A stretch of DNA of 64,000 nt from Synchiropus splendidus (lineage: Eukaryota; Chordata; Actinopteri; Syngnathiformes; Callionymidae): positions 15,114,866 through 15,178,865 of the forward strand of contig NC_071343.1 of NCBI RefSeq assembly GCF_027744825.2, read 5' to 3'. Positions within the stretch are counted from its first letter, which is position 1. Each line of letters opens with the position of its first letter. Made by a program: the position numbers and the translations under genes. This document shows, piece by piece, positions 23,940 to 38,900 of this stretch. Under the pieces are notes generated by a model. It was not told the origin of the DNA, ran no database searches, and worked only from the letters and a program-made list of their open reading frames with translations.

Positions 23940-26900
23940 TTCACCGGTGTGTTGCCCGGTGAATCTCCTTAGCATCAAGACTTGTGTTGACATTTTCCAC
24001 CCTGAGCTCACTGAATCGCTTGAAAGCCTTGTGGTTGTGTGTGTGCACGCGAGTCAGTTAAGGAGACGTTAGTGTGTGACAGGTAGCTGCGGGAAAATAA
24101 AAGAGCTTCCACTGTTTTGCTTCAGGTCAATTACCTTCACCCCCCCATCACCCCTCCATTTAAAAAGCGTGGACTGCAGGCTCAACTGTTGGTCGAAACT
24201 CAGCATATTTAGACATGGTAATTGTAAATAAAATAGCATGTTTTGTGTTAGTGACCCACTCACAAATGATGTTATGGCTGACAATATTAAAAGGCATTTT
24301 CATCTCAATCCAGTATTTCAGGTCGACATCTCTTACTGAATTACTCTCAGCTTGACAGGTGTCTGTTATTGACTTTGATGTGTTGTTTAAGCCCAGTTTT
24401 GGTCGACTCAGTGGGGGGATGCTGAATAGCGAGAAGTAATGACAGGGTGATAGATCACGGCAGCAGAGGGTTAAATTAAGAGAGGGAGGCAGGGAAGGAA
24501 GCTAACTGTTTGTGTTTCACGTCAGGCTTGTTGGAGGGGATTGTCCCTCCAGGAAAGACTCCCGTATCATCAAAGAGCAGACGGATACTGTACTCTTCAC
24601 AACTCTTTTTATTGCTACATTCAGTTGCTTCTTTTCCATCTCCAACTTTGGTGCTTAGTAAACACAGTTATTCTTCTTAGTTCTTCTCCCTGCTTTGTGC
24701 ATATGTGTTTGCTTGTTAAACACACATGCTACCCTCCTTGTCTTCTCCTATTGTGTAGTTCTGAAGTCAATCGGGCTCACTTGACCTCCCCTCACCCTAC
24801 TGATATTCGTTTCCAATAGGGCCACACTCCATTAAATTTCCATGCTAGGTTGCTTGGAAATAAGTCAGAGACCAGCTGTCTCCTCTGTGGGTTCGTTTAG
24901 CTCAGCTCTTCAGCATGTGACCATCTGCCTGCTGTCAAGGAAAGAGACACACTCTGTGAAGCTACCTTCATTTAGGTCAAGGATCAGCAACACAATGAAA
25001 ATCATGTGCGACAAATGAGTTTAAATGTTAGTGAAGATAATTTGAATACTGTATATCAGCTGCTTTGTGTAGGTAAAACCATTGTGGAAAACAACAGCCT
25101 CGGGTAAGGGGTGGGTTATTGTGCTCTTTTCATCAACTCGGAAATATAGAAAATCAATTATGTTATGAACTCTATCAGTATCTATCAGCCACAAAACCCC
25201 TTTCACTAAAAGGTCACATCATTTCATCAAACACTTTAAATAACCTGATTTAAGCTTCAACCTCTGTGTCCTTATCATTTCTGTCGCCACTCAAACGTGA
25301 CAGGTCCTTATGCTCACTCCAACTGCAGGACCTGACAGCAGGTTTCCTCCCACTGCCTCATTCCTTCCATTCTTTCCACTCTCATGCTACAAGCGTATGC
25401 ACCCGTCTTGCTTTGTTTGGCATCTCTAACGTGTACCTGATTGGCTAATGACAATGTGTCAATACTCATTTCACATCGAATCAATCTTTTTCCCCTGAAC
25501 TCCTCTTCAGTATTTTTGCTTTCCTTCACAGTGCTCGAATTTCCTCTTTGCCCTCTGACTTGTCGATCCAGTGGAACTAGTTCCTCTCGGGTGTTGGTAG
25601 GAGCATGTTGTGGCTCTTGTTGTAAAAAGAAGTAGGGCCATAAAGTGCAACAGTAATTTATTGAATTGCTTCTGAGCAAAACACTGATAGCTGCCATGTG
25701 GCAAAAGTTGGTTGTTTTAAAGTGAAAACAAGATCAAAAGTGGGTCATAATCTTTGCGATACAATAAGTGTGAAGAAGAAAAACTAATTTAACATGTGGT
25801 GAAACAAATTTCATTATATGTACTTATAAATGTGTTTGAGGAGCTGTTTTTACATGTTCATGTGTCAGGTTCAGTTTCCTCACTTTAGCCCTGAGCTACT
25901 CAGGATGACTAGTCATCTGTGGTGACAGTTTCAGAATGAAGAGAAGACCACGGTTGTTTACTCCTGATATTCAGCTTTTTAGCACGGTGTGTTTGTCAAA
26001 TAATCAGAGCTGCTATAGGTCAGTTAAGGCCAGGGACCTGACATGTATAGCCACTGTGTCAAACTTGAGGCCTTGCATTATACAAGTCCCATAATGTGCT
26101 ACTTCAACTCTATATTGTTGCTGTCCCATGCTGTGATCCATGTCATCTCTGCTGTCTTTGGGTCTTGAATTGATCCAAAGAAATCATGTGGAAGGATATG
26201 GATGGATACCATCATCTAAAAAGACCTCCACATGTGCAGTGGCTATTGTGTGGGCGGGAATCAATATTGAGTACTCAACAGACTTGGCTGACATGAGTTA
26301 CGGTGCAGCTGAGAGCCTGGCAACTAATAATTCTGCTGTGGACGGCAGTGGGATTGATCTATTTAATAGGTGGGAGCAGGTGCTCCAGATGGAGGAGATT
26401 TATGTTCAGAATATGTCTTGTCTTATTGTTTTAATCCCTCATGACATTACTTTAGCCTGTAAATCATTTGCATTAAAATGTATTTCAAATCGCAGGATCA
26501 GAATTGTGTACAGTTTCTGGAGAGGTTTGGAATGAAATATTTGGACTACAGAAAAGCTAGCGACTAATATAATGGTCGAGTGCACGTTACATTGATGTAA
26601 TATATTAAATGGGAAAATATCCAGTGATTGTATACGTTGAAGACTTCCGGCCTTCTTTATTGTGCCCGATCAGTACAGGTTGGTGCGATGAAACATTTGT
26701 CTATATATGGAAGCCAACAGTGCTGAAGATCACCGTTTGACATTCTTCTTTCTCCATGGTGACGGAATTCCTCCCTACTTCTTGCTAGACAACTGAACTA
26801 AGTGGTGTATTCATTATCTATCCACCAAAAATACCATCTGCCTCTTACTTCAATGTGCCCATAGCCAGGAGGGTTGAAGATATGTTGTTGAAAAGGGTTT

Positions 26901-29900
26901 GGCTCAAAAGTGTAAAGGGTTACTGGATCGTACCATACTGTCTTGTTTGTGTAATTTATGGTATTGCCATCACTACTTCCCTCTTCTTTTCATACCTGAA
27001 GGCATATCCAGAACCAGATGCATGCCCATACTGTGCTTCATCAATGATGACTTAATTCATAAGTGATTGAAAAAGTTCTCCCGGAATGATCTAGAAACCT
27101 GATTTAAATTGTACCACAATGCAATTTTAATGATGGACAGCTTGCTTGAATGACTTGTTGTGCACTTACTTGACCACAATATGTTAAAGTCTTTCCAGTT
27201 AGGGGGACACACAGTCCTCCCTTTTGTTACATTTGTTCCATTTTAAGAAACTAACTGGTGTCCTTTTCTATCAAGTAGAGGTGTAAGAAAATATTGATAT
27301 CCTCAAATATTGCGATACTTAATGATGCATTTCTGTATCAATATTTCCAGTCAGCTTTATCCATATTTGATAAATAATTTCTTGGTTATCGAGTTGCATA
27401 AGACATCGGTAATTCAACTTCCCGCTGTAGCTGCTTGATAAAGACAGCAAAACATTGTAATTTGAAGGTCTCACTGCACTGAGTTGATAATAACAACCTG
27501 TTTTTATGAACATATTCTACATTTTCTATTTAATGTGATTTTTTTCCCCTGAAAATTATGGTTCTTGCCGACAAATATAAACATACATTATGTCTCACAC
27601 ATTCATCGACCTCTCCAAAAACAAATGACAATTACAATTAAAAGACAGGAATTGAGCTAGTGGACGTGGCAGTTCATATTTTTCTGTGACATTTAAACAC
27701 ACATCAGTACTTCTTCAGAAAAGTGCTGTTTCAAGTTCAAGCTTCTGTCAGTGACTTCCTTGGTAACCGACAAATACACTGTGTTGTCCTTCACTGCGTG
27801 TAACGGTACAAATTCCAACCTTTGCAGGAAGGAGGAAGCAAAAAGCCAGCTTCCTGTACATGTAGCCAGAGTGCTACACAATAGAGCAGGAAGTGACTGG
27901 CAACTGTGAGAGTGGACGGAGTGTGAAGGAGTGATAAAATGTTCTCTTCATTTTTTGGACGACACTTTCTTTCCATGTTCCCCTTCTAAAATCAGTCACT
28001 TTCCATTCACTATCAGTCGCTGCTTGACCCAGGACCTGGCTGGAGTTTCCAAAAGCAAATGTCATCTCCTCTTTGTGCTTTTTTGGCAAACATGTTTGTG
28101 TTTTTGCTTCACTGATCCCTGTTTTACAGGGCCTCAGTTCATTTGGTGCGCTCTGTTGTGTTTGTGAAAGCTGCATCAATCAGACCATTATGCCTATTTC
28201 TGTCTCGATGTCAAAGCCCCAGGGGAGCTGCCGCCGCTGGTTGGTTTTGGACAGAGATTTGGTTGGAGCTGCAGATGCTTTAAAGCTTTGCCTGAGGTTT
28301 TTGTGTTCTGCGAAATGCCAATGATAAAGAAGGGTAACCCTATCACTATAAATATAGTAGGTGAATACACCTTTTCATTTAATCGCTTTTATTTTTAGAT
28401 GTTAAGATATCTGTCCCATGACTGCAGTGATTTCACAAGTGAAAATAAAATAGAAATCCCTTTTCCAGAGCGTGCTGTCTTTGTGTAGCTGCGGGAGGAA
28501 ATGGCTTACTGTATCTTTCCCTCACACGCCCTCGTCAACCTCTAATCTTACCACACACAAGGACCCTAAACGTCAAGACTGTCCTTCGTCCAAGTCGTAT
28601 GATTCCTCTCTGTGGTCCATGTTTTCACTCATCTCATTACTTCAAAGACCATCTCCACTTCCTGTTCTCCCTGTCAGCCTTTATTTGCATTCCCTCTGAT
28701 TTCAGTTGCTCAATCAATATCTTTCTTTTTGTTGTCCGTACTTTCTTCTCTTGTACCGCCATGTCTAATTTCTCCTTTCCTTGAAGTCATTCCCATCTGA
28801 AAACTTCAAAGCATGCGAATATCTTGTTCTCCACTGTAGGACTCAAACACCCAGGTGGGCTAGCTGCCGCAGGCTCTAAGGTAGGGGCCAGAGAATGCAG
28901 ACCAACATGGAAATACACTCTCCAATTCTTATCTGGTGAAGAGTATGAAAGAGAAAATCCCTGGAAAAGGTGTAGAGTCATACTTGATGTAACACATGGG
29001 AGACCCTGAAATGTATTGTATGTAAATGTATGTATTGTACTTTCTCGTCATGCCCACTTGGTTTTTCTACTTGAACCAAGTCTTGTGGAAACCTCAGGCT
29101 TTGTGACCCCACCACCCTCTTCTTCACCTCCCTGATCTCTCAATTACTCAGGATGATTGAGCCCATTTAGTATAAATGTTTTTTAATACTTAATATTGGC
29201 AAGATTTTGCAGTGTGTTGTTTTATATTTTTGGCCCAGAATTAATGTGTTGTTTTTTCTGTTTTTCTTGGCGTTTGATGTGCCACACGCAACAAGTCGAT
29301 TGGATCTCAGTTCAACATCAAGTCATTGAGTCACTCCTCTTAATGGATGAGCTCTATTTTGCTTTATCTTTGGATGCCCATTCCATCTTCATTTTCTGTT
29401 CCGTGTGGACTTTACTGAAGTCCTCAGCTAAATATTCTGACCTGTCACCTGTTTCAATCAGAAGACTCCAATTTAGTTGGTGAAAAATGTGACCATATTC
29501 GGAGACACCATTCCTGTGTAATTTTAGTGCCCTCTGTTGGGCAGAAAAAAATCATCATTAATCAAGAAGAGAGGGATCAGGTGAGGTTAAGAGAGATGAC
29601 ATTTGAGAACAGGATAATCCCATTTGACATGAACCCTACTGCCATGTTAATAGTTGGAGAATTGATGTGTCATGCTGATGGGGGTGGATGGAAAGACGCT
29701 TAAAATGAATGTGGTCTTCTAATAAGCCTGTGTCTGTGAGAGAGTGTGTCTGGAAGCGGTTGTGGTTCCTCTGCCACTAACTAATGCAAGTCATTAAAAC
29801 AGGACCCGCACACATGTGCTCCTGCTGGTTGCCCCCGGTTAATGTTTGTGTGTTCCCATATATATGTCAATGTATCAACATCTTATGTGTGTGGCACACA

Positions 29901-32900
29901 CACATAAGACATATGTGTCTGTGTGTATGAAGTTTTTTTTTGTCACACAATGAAGGCCAGTCTTGTTAAAAGTGTGTGCTAGTTTAAGACACGTCCCAAT
30001 TCCAGTTCTTTTTATATCCTTTCTGAAAACGGATTGCAGCTTTCTTGCAATGCTTTATATATATTGCCAAACTCAACTGCTACCTGAATATATTCAGGCA
30101 TATACTGAAGCAATCTCCTCTTAAATAATGAATCTTTGCATATTGCCCTCCAGTGTCGCCACCTCAAGCTGACAAGGGATAGATAAGTCGTGTAAAAATT
30201 TATAAGGCTTATGTCCGGCCTTGACCGTACGATCACTGACCTACTTAATTTAGTCAGTGACGCAGAGATACACAGCCCTGTCTGTGCTGTGACCGAGAAA
30301 GTGAAAGTGCATCTCTGCTCAATAATAGATGAGCAGTCGTATGCAACTTTAGATTCAAATGCTTTTATCCTCGTGAGACCAACTGTTTTTTCAAGAAATA
30401 CACAGCTTTTATTTGGAAAATATTTGGTCTTCCACAAATGTTATCGTAATTTGTAATTCTTCTGTATTTAATTCAATACATGAAAATACATTATTGTTTG
30501 TTTTGGGGAGCATAATTCAGAAACTATGATTTTAATTGCTCTAATCTGCATTTCCCAAAATATGAAAGAGTGACGCGCAGCGTGAACACTGTTTCAACTC
30601 AACCCTGTTCAATATAGATAAATAACACCCTGTTGGGGATGTCTCTTATACCATGGGGTGTATCTGTTTGTGCACCCTTTAATTGGATTTCCATGGTTTC
30701 CATGTGTAGATGTGCATAAAATCAGACTCCTGCTAAATCTGGCCATTTTTGCATATGCATGTGCAAGAGACTTAATGGCCATGTCTGTGTCAAGCTGGAG
30801 CGAACAGGGTCATTCATATGGTAATGACCACATAAAGAAGCCGGCAAATCTCCTATGTCCTCGAAAGACATATAGCAAATGAAACCAGTCTTAAATGTTG
30901 AGCCTGTCCTTTTTACTGAGACACTCAACAGCTTTCTGTTTTTATTTTTGATTATACCCTTTCAATAATGTATGACATGGGGTGTCAAACTCAAATCACG
31001 CTGAGGGCAAACGTTTTCTGTTTCACGAGACAAAAGGCACAGTTTTTTCTCCTTGAATCACAATCGTTTGGCAAATGTGACTTAGCTCTGGTCTGCTGAT
31101 ATGTTTTATGGCTTCTAGTTTGACACACCAATTAGGTTGTCACGTAAAAATTGCAAACCTGATAGTGATAATACTATTATAATTATTATTAACATAAAAA
31201 ACTGTAGATAAATGATCAAATTAATTGTTAGCCTCATAGCATAATTGCAGAGAGTCATGTTTTTTTAGGGATTTAGGCGAAGGCAACTATGTTATGAGGC
31301 CAATGTAATAAAATACTGTAAATAACCACAGACCCACAACAATAACAAAGTAGAAACAAGATGATCATATTTCAGTCAGTGCAAATAAATGCAATCACCA
31401 AAAGAGAATTTAATTGTACTTGATTCTCACAGATGTACTGTTTATTTTTTTAAGTTTGTGGAGATATGGGATAATATTTTCAATGTTTTTGTAGAGTAGC
31501 TAATAACAGAACACCCCACATCAATACAGGCCAATGACTGGACTAGCGGCAGTCATCAGTATGATACTCTAAGGTAATTTAAACTTTACTAACCTGTTGG
31601 AATTCATCATAAGATCGTTGTGCCGCTGCCTGCCTGCCATGCTGCAAGATAACGGAGCAAATCAGTGTTGTATCCGGTGTTTGAAAAGCAGTATTTTTCT
31701 GGGTATCGATATTTTTGTCAACCTAAACGCCAACACATTCTCACTCCCAAGGTGTCACGTATTGATGGTGGTCATGTGCTCTTTTGCATCCAGCCTTCCA
31801 TGTTGCTTGTTGAGGCTTTTCGCTTCATTTATCGTTGACCCACCTGCGCTTATTAGCTTATTACTTTACTTGGTTAATGTGGTTCCTCACTGCGCCACAT
31901 TTTCAGCACCTTCAGTCAGGCTTGTGGTTATATGACGTATATGAGTGACAACGTATGGGACTGCCACCCCATATTCTTTACCTCATCCATTCTTTTTCGA
32001 TGTGTAGCGTTGTTCTTGTAAAGTGCTACCTACAGTGTCAACACCTATTTTGTCAACATACACAGCGGAAGATGACTTCTGTCTCGCTCTGGGATGAAAA
32101 AAATCCAACTGACAGTTTATGACGCCTTGGGAGTGAGTATCTGTTGGACAAGTTTAGTCCTCATAGAAGTCAGAAGAAGGCAGACAGATACTGTATGTTT
32201 CAAATAAGGGTTTTAACTCCCAACACAGTGCATGCTTGTCAGTCCGATTACTGGGGCTCAGTGAACCCAACATAAGACAAACTGATGAAAGTGTCAAATG
32301 TATCTGACACGGTTCTTCAATCCCTTGTGGGTGTTGATGGTCATTACCATTTCACTTCATGCTCTATGTACATGCCATTATTTTAGATGTTTTTAATTTC
32401 TGTTCAAGACAATGTGTGCAAATGAAACATTGGATGGTAGCCAGTGTAGCAGCATGCCATTCACTAACTGGATACCCATCCAGCCACTGCACCATGTGGT
32501 GGAATATAGCTGACACTAATGTGTCTGGACTGGAGTATTCTCACTGCTCCCTCACACACATGCATCTGGATGGTTTCCTCTGTGATAAAAGGATCTTTAA
32601 TGTGAAGTCATACCTTTGTCGATCTGGCATGACTCACATTAAAACACGTGCTCCACTGTCGTGTTTCACATTTTGACACTTTATGCTGTCTGCTGTTTTG
32701 GAATGGACGTTTCTTTGTCTGCAAATCCATCTGAATGTAGTCATTCAAACATTCTAATGAATGTGCTGAATTAGCGTTTCTTGTCTGGTGTTAATTATGA
32801 ACCCCCCTATAGTGAATCAGTGCGCAGCTGCAGGCTCTTCTGTCTAGGTATTCAGGCTGTCTGTCTGCTTACCAGCCACGCACAGCCGGGGGATAGGAGG

Positions 32901-35900
32901 GGATATGAGATGTGTGTGAAGGGGTTACACATCAACAAAATTGGGGGCTCATTTAATCTGTTTGAAGAACGCATGTAGACTGCTTGAGTGGACCAATGAT
33001 GCACGGAGGAGCCCTTACATTTTAGGCCCAAGTATGTGTGCTTTTGTGTTTCCACCGGAGCTCAGAAAGGAAGTGATTTCCTCTTATCCATATCATCCTT
33101 TGTTTGATCACATCTCTGACGCCCTTATCACTCTCCCTGTGCCCCTATCTCATCTACAGCTCTACCACTTTTCTCCTCCCAGCTGGCTCTTGGTGTCAAG
33201 CTGCTTTTACATCTCGAATCCGCCGCTCTTTTTTTTTAGTGACACTATCCATCCGCCCTTGACTGTTGGAACCCTTTCATTTGGTTTTGTGTTACCGGTA
33301 ACATTTATTTCATCAGCCCAAAATCTGTGGTGCAGATGGATGTGTTTGTCTCCATATAGCATGTGTCTGTTGAATCTTGTATTTAAACGTAGTTGAGTGT
33401 TTTTCATGACTTTCTTGTCGTGATGTAAGAAGGAAAGAATCTAATATAACAGATACTCTCAATTATGAAAAGCTGAGCCAAATGGTTCTTTATTCCATCC
33501 TGAAACCAAGCTGCTTAGCATTACTCAAATGCATAATTAATCATTAATGAACAAAATGTAACTTCATATCATACATATTACATATTAATTATTGGGTCAC
33601 ACAGTCGTCATTTCTGGTACAAGGCCATTTTCTGTGATGGAAAATGAGGCAAGACATTTTGTCAAAAGCAGTTAAAGGTCATGCGTGAATGCAAATTATA
33701 AAGTATTTCCACTTTATTGTTTTCTGATTTGGTTGTCCTGTCATATATTTTGTCATTTTTGTTTTCTTCAAGGTAATGTAAAAAGTTTTTCGTAAAGGTA
33801 AAAATCTTCAGCCAATATAATCTCATCTCGTATGTTGTTGCACCCCTACCAGTACCTACCATGAATCCTCAACTGCTGTTAAATGTCTCATCCCGTTCAA
33901 GTTACTGACCATGTTTGAATTTTTGAATTTTTTATAGTCGTCACTCAAACACAGGTTTTTCTGTATTTAAATATTATTCGCTTTTGTTGATTTTTTTTTC
34001 TAAGACGATAAGTATAACCAATTTATTACCTTATTAGCTGTGTTTTTAAAGATATATGTAAAGAGTTTATGCATCAGGAGTGTTGCCATACAATTAGATT
34101 AACACAATTTCACAGTGGTAAACTTCAATTGCAGTATAATTTGTTTACAGCTTGCCTGAGTATACCAAAGTGCACTCCTCTTCTCTGTGAAACAAGATAT
34201 TGCTTATCTCTAGCCTGCTGAAACTTGTTTTAACATGCAGAATTACCTGCCTCATTGTTGCGTTACAGTCATGTATGTGTACACGGGAAGGTGATGGGCA
34301 GGGTTCCACTTTGACACCCTAATCCTCAAGGCTGGCTCAGCTTTGTGTGGAGACTTTCGCTGGGACAAGTGGAGGGCGGATGGATGGAAAGAGCAAAGGC
34401 AGGGAAGGGAGGGCAGGAGCTTGTGTGGTGTGGAGGGGGTCTGTATTGTTGCTTTTGAGGCAGCGAAGGAGGGAGGGGAGTGATGGGAAGGGAAGATGAG
34501 GGATTCTTGGGTTTCCACATTTTCTTGTCAAACCATGACACGAAACAAAGGAGGAAGACAGGCTTGACTAAACAAGACTTTTGCTATTGAAGTATTTTTC
34601 TGCACCTCTCTTTGATGGAGATGAACAACCTGTTCTCTGCTTGCTACTTATGGCTTCTGCGTGTGAGTGACCTTCTTTGTGTCTGCGTTAATAGTAGTGC
34701 GGATTTTTGAACCTGTTTGTGTGTGTGATAATCAGGTAGAGTTGTGCTTAAATCTGCTACGTCTACTTTCTCTTGGTAACCAGGCATCTCTAAATAAAGG
34801 GTAAGAACATTGGATGTATGTGCAACTTCATCCAGAATAGCTTGACTCAATGTAAATGACTTGGATGCTAAATGACATCTGCATGTGAACGGTCACATGT
34901 GGTGAGCTAATGGGGCTCTGTCTAAATATGAGGCTGCGGTTGTCGGTGCCTGTTAGCCCACAGTGTGCCAACACTGCTGCCAACACAAGAATTGAAATGA
35001 GCGGGGAGGGGCGTGTGTCTTTGGATGTCAATGACTTTCAATGGATGGTTTGGAAAAGTGCTTGGAGTGAATTTTTATAACTCCAATGTCAAAAACTTTC
35101 TGTGTTAGTATTAAGACAGTAAATATGTATTGATCATCAAAAAGGCATCGGACCAAGTTTGGTACCAGTCCTGTGAACAGCTCTTCTCCTTCCATGACAA
35201 TGTTCGTTCAGCCACATCAAATATGGTCCAGTCAGTATCCTTACCGATACTTCAACCAAGTCTTTGTCTCATTGCGGTGCTTGAGAGAGGTTATGAAGCT
35301 GTAGTGATCTATGCAAGAACAGACTCGATCATATTGGCTTCTGTGTTTCCTGTTAGTTGAAACGACCTGTAATTTGTTGACTACATCAATACACTGAATT
35401 TCTAAAGCGTCAGTTTGTCCTCCCTTTTTCCTGGTTGTTGGATGAATGTGCTGTTTCACAGTTTTCTCCCTGATTAAAGAGCTCAGTCTAGGTGGATGGA
35501 AGTTAGATATCTATCGGTTCTCGCTGCATCACGACTCCACCCGACTGCAATCAGTCAATGACACTCAATATCTGTCCCTCAAATAAAGTCAATTAGACAA
35601 AGAGGAGCACTCTGACTGTCACTGTGGAGCGGAATTTTGACTCTTTGGAAATTAGATTGGAGGCCGTGTGAGCGGAAGCTTGGTTTATGACTGGGGCAAA
35701 ACGAGTTTTGGTTTTCCTGTGTGGACATGAGCATCCGTTGTTGTAAGATGATACTGCATGCATCATGATGCTTGCAAGTTTGACCTAAATATTTGCATAT
35801 TTGGTCAGAGCCAATTCATATTTTTGGAGATTATTTTATGTGTGAGAAGGTTGTGTCATACATGAAGCTGAAGAAAAGATGCATTGTAGGTGATTGAAAA

Positions 35901-38900
35901 AAGAGGTCAAAAGAGTGAGACAGGTTGTGTGTTTGATGGCAAGCCCTGAAGGATGGTGGGGAATGTGAATAGGTTACAGTGGAGCGATGAAGGGAACAAA
36001 AGAACAGGCTTTTGATGATGGTAAAAACTGTTCTTTATCTGAGCCCAAGGGAGCGATTCCCAATCATACATGCTCTGGGTAGTTTATCCTCACCCTCCCC
36101 TTTGTGTGCTGAGCAAACTCCAAACACAGACATGCGTTTATTCACTCCCCACTTCATCTGTAGTGCTTTTTTACAGTTTTGTTTACGGAAGCAAATGAAT
36201 TACTGCTGTCTTTTTGTGTCTCAAACCCTTTTGTGATTAAAAATTCTGGTCAAAGGTCATCATTGTGCAAGGAATTCTGGAGTCCATTCCTCCATTTTTA
36301 ATGATGAAGTTGTTTGTTCTCAGATCAAAAGATTAGCTTCACTGGCCCATAGCTTGATGGATCAGGGTGTGCTTGGGGCCGCTGAAGCCAGAATTTGGGG
36401 CCGACACAGAGAATAGCCTGCTATTGTACGGTTGTCAGACTGGCTGCTGTGGTGCGTACGCTCACACACTTTGGTATGCCCACAGACATACAGATGCACC
36501 ACACACCAATAGACACACACTTATCACCAGTGTCAGGTCAGCCGGCTCGCACTGCCGGACAGCTTGGTATTGTTCTGCAGGATCTGTAACAGTGCGAGCA
36601 TTCAACTGTCACTGGTGACTCAGGACCAGCAGGCAGTGCGACGACCAGTGAGATCAACAACACCTGCTTTCACACCACAACGCTGTTGTGTTGCTTGGAA
36701 GAGTAAACAGAATAAAGTAGTGAGGATGTGCAGACAAAGTTTATGTGTTTTAAAGCACATTTGAAGCCATGAGCCTAAGTGAAACTTGATGGGCAAGATC
36801 TGGCCAGCAGAATCGCTCAGCCTGTATGAGATTTACTTATGTGTAGTTGGATGGAAATGAAATTAAGTAGTGATTTAAAGACCGCCAAATATAATCAATA
36901 CGTGACATGCACAACATTTTGTATCTCGATTTTCATTGATCTGGTTGTTTGCAATTCACCCGCTTTGTGGTTACATGCAGTTACACCTTCCTTCTGTGTA
37001 ACACTGATTCATTATACTAATGACACATAAGCTCCGCTTTTGTTCACCTCTCAGGTGCTCCATATTTTGAATGGGTCGTCTAGCCAGCAAGAGTGTGGTG
37101 CCTGCGGTGGCAGAAACGCCAAACAGGTCACAACCAAAGCTAATGACTCATCTCTCTCTCTCTCTCTCTCTCTCCCCCCCTTCTCTCTACCCTCTGTCTG
37201 TTCCCCCTATTTTCCTCTCCCTCTGTGCAGGCGACATCACTCAGAAGGGCTATGAGAAGAAAAGAAGCAAGCTGTTAGCACCATACATCCCACAGATACA
37301 AGGTAAGGCACACAGGCCTCTGGCAGTAGCACTGATCAGTGAAGTGTTTTTACGTTCAAGTTTTAAATTGATTTCACCATGTAGTTGTGAGTAATGTGAA
37401 CACAATGGTACCTGATCCAGAAATGCAATGTTTTTGATCGACAATTTAGTAACAATAATTTAAATGACTAAAATATTTTTTTTGTTTGATTTTTGTTTTG
37501 ATGAAAGCGCTGCATGCAAAAATACATAATAATAACGGATATACCCTTTTTTAAAGTGCTTTACTTAATTAAAACATGCTTGAAGTTGTGGGGTCCAACA
37601 AAAACCTCTTATAAAGTTAGTTGTTGCACTACTGTGTTGTACAGTAAAGCCTCAGTTACATGTGTCATAGCTCACAGCAATGTCATCCAACTGTGTGGAT
37701 GTCAAGTTGGTTTAAAGTAGGGGTCAAACTCAGCGTTTGAGGTCCCAATGCGGCCCGCAAAATTACTTCACGTGGTCCGCAAGAGCTTAGCTCTATAGTT
37801 TAATAATCACTTTTTTAAAATATTAAACTCATTTATTAAGTGTGTTTGTGTGTGTTTTTGATATTTATTTTACAGCTGAAAACCATGGGCCATGTTGTTG
37901 CAGGACATGGCTTTTGCACATGTTTTCAATTAATTGAATAGAACAATATAATAATAATGTTTCTAAAATTCTATTATCTAGTATGGTTAACTAGTATGAA
38001 AATCTCTGATATTATATATGACTGGTTAAATTTTAAGATCATAAGATTTTGTCCTTATTTTTTCTTAGAAAATGCTTAGATTGCTTTAAAGATAATACAG
38101 ACTGTAGTCCAAAGAAGAACTGCAGATACTGGTTCAATATTTACTGCAGTTTACCAAGGACATGCTGTATCAGATGGGCCTTTGTCTATTTTCTTTTCAC
38201 CTTTCTATTTTTTTATATACTGTAGTGATTGAGTAAGTATTGATTCACTTTGCTCCGTGACTTCATGAGACAGGTGCAGCACAATCACATGTACGCAGCT
38301 AGCCAATAAAATTTGATTTGTTTGCAACCTACACATCTGATTGGCTCAACCATGGTGCCTGTCAAGTGTGCTCTGCCCAGCAACCGGGTCTGCTGTCCTG
38401 GCTGGTTTTCCAGACCTGTTTCCTGTGGGAGCACGCTACTGTGAGGAGCAGCATATGGTGATGCGCTTGTCACGCTCTGAGGTTGTGAGGAATGTGTCCT
38501 CATATGCTCCCTAGTTCTTGTGAATCTTTTGTTTTTTATTTTTTGTGTGTATAGTGTAAAGCTCAATTATCCTCGCTTAACCTTCCACTGGAAGAGCTGA
38601 CTTTCGTGGGCAGCATGTAATCATCCTGGTGTTGGTTCCAGTTGGCTGCAGGTGTAAAGGGGATGGACTAGTCTTGTGTCGAGGGCAGGCATTGTGTGGT
38701 TCATTAGACCATATGTCAAAGCTTTAACTTTCACAATAAGCTCAGTTCATATTCCTCCCAGGCGTTTGTATTAGGTAGATTTATTTCTACCTTTTTCTTG
38801 CAGGAACTTGTATTTGACTTATAGAGAGTATACATTTTATTAGGGATGCTCCGATCAGGATTTTTGGTGCCGATCACTGATACCGATCACATAGATTGAC

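Larger units (their letters stand above)
5911..37230 (+). other. dip2a: dip2a intron 1 (31.3 kb)
   Basis: More than half of the gene's length. No coding exon of another gene was recognised on either strand; reading frames here are short and without family resemblance. Contents that can be named are the hAT-like element at 8306-9104, TA repeat 10811-10885, pyrimidine-rich tract about 13010-13440, compound AT/GT repeat 23850-23938, short inverted repeat 29881-29909, palindromic MITE-like remnant 30979-31129, an element end near 33839, a purine-rich tract about 34360-34500 and a CT tract 37150-37174 just before exon 2. A long first intron after a short first coding exon is a usual site for enhancers. 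Confidence 0.8.

Noticed and set aside
26140..26535. 131-codon frame in dip2a intron 1
   Set aside because: No ATG start, no recognised domain, and isolated from any exon-like signals.
27280..27330. AGGTGTAAGAAAATATTGATA-like repeat start
   Set aside because: Resembles the start of a fish interspersed repeat, but the matching end was not found nearby.
29881..29909. Short hairpin as a microRNA precursor
   Set aside because: Stem of 13 bp with a three-base loop, built from GT/AC repeats; too short for a pre-miRNA.
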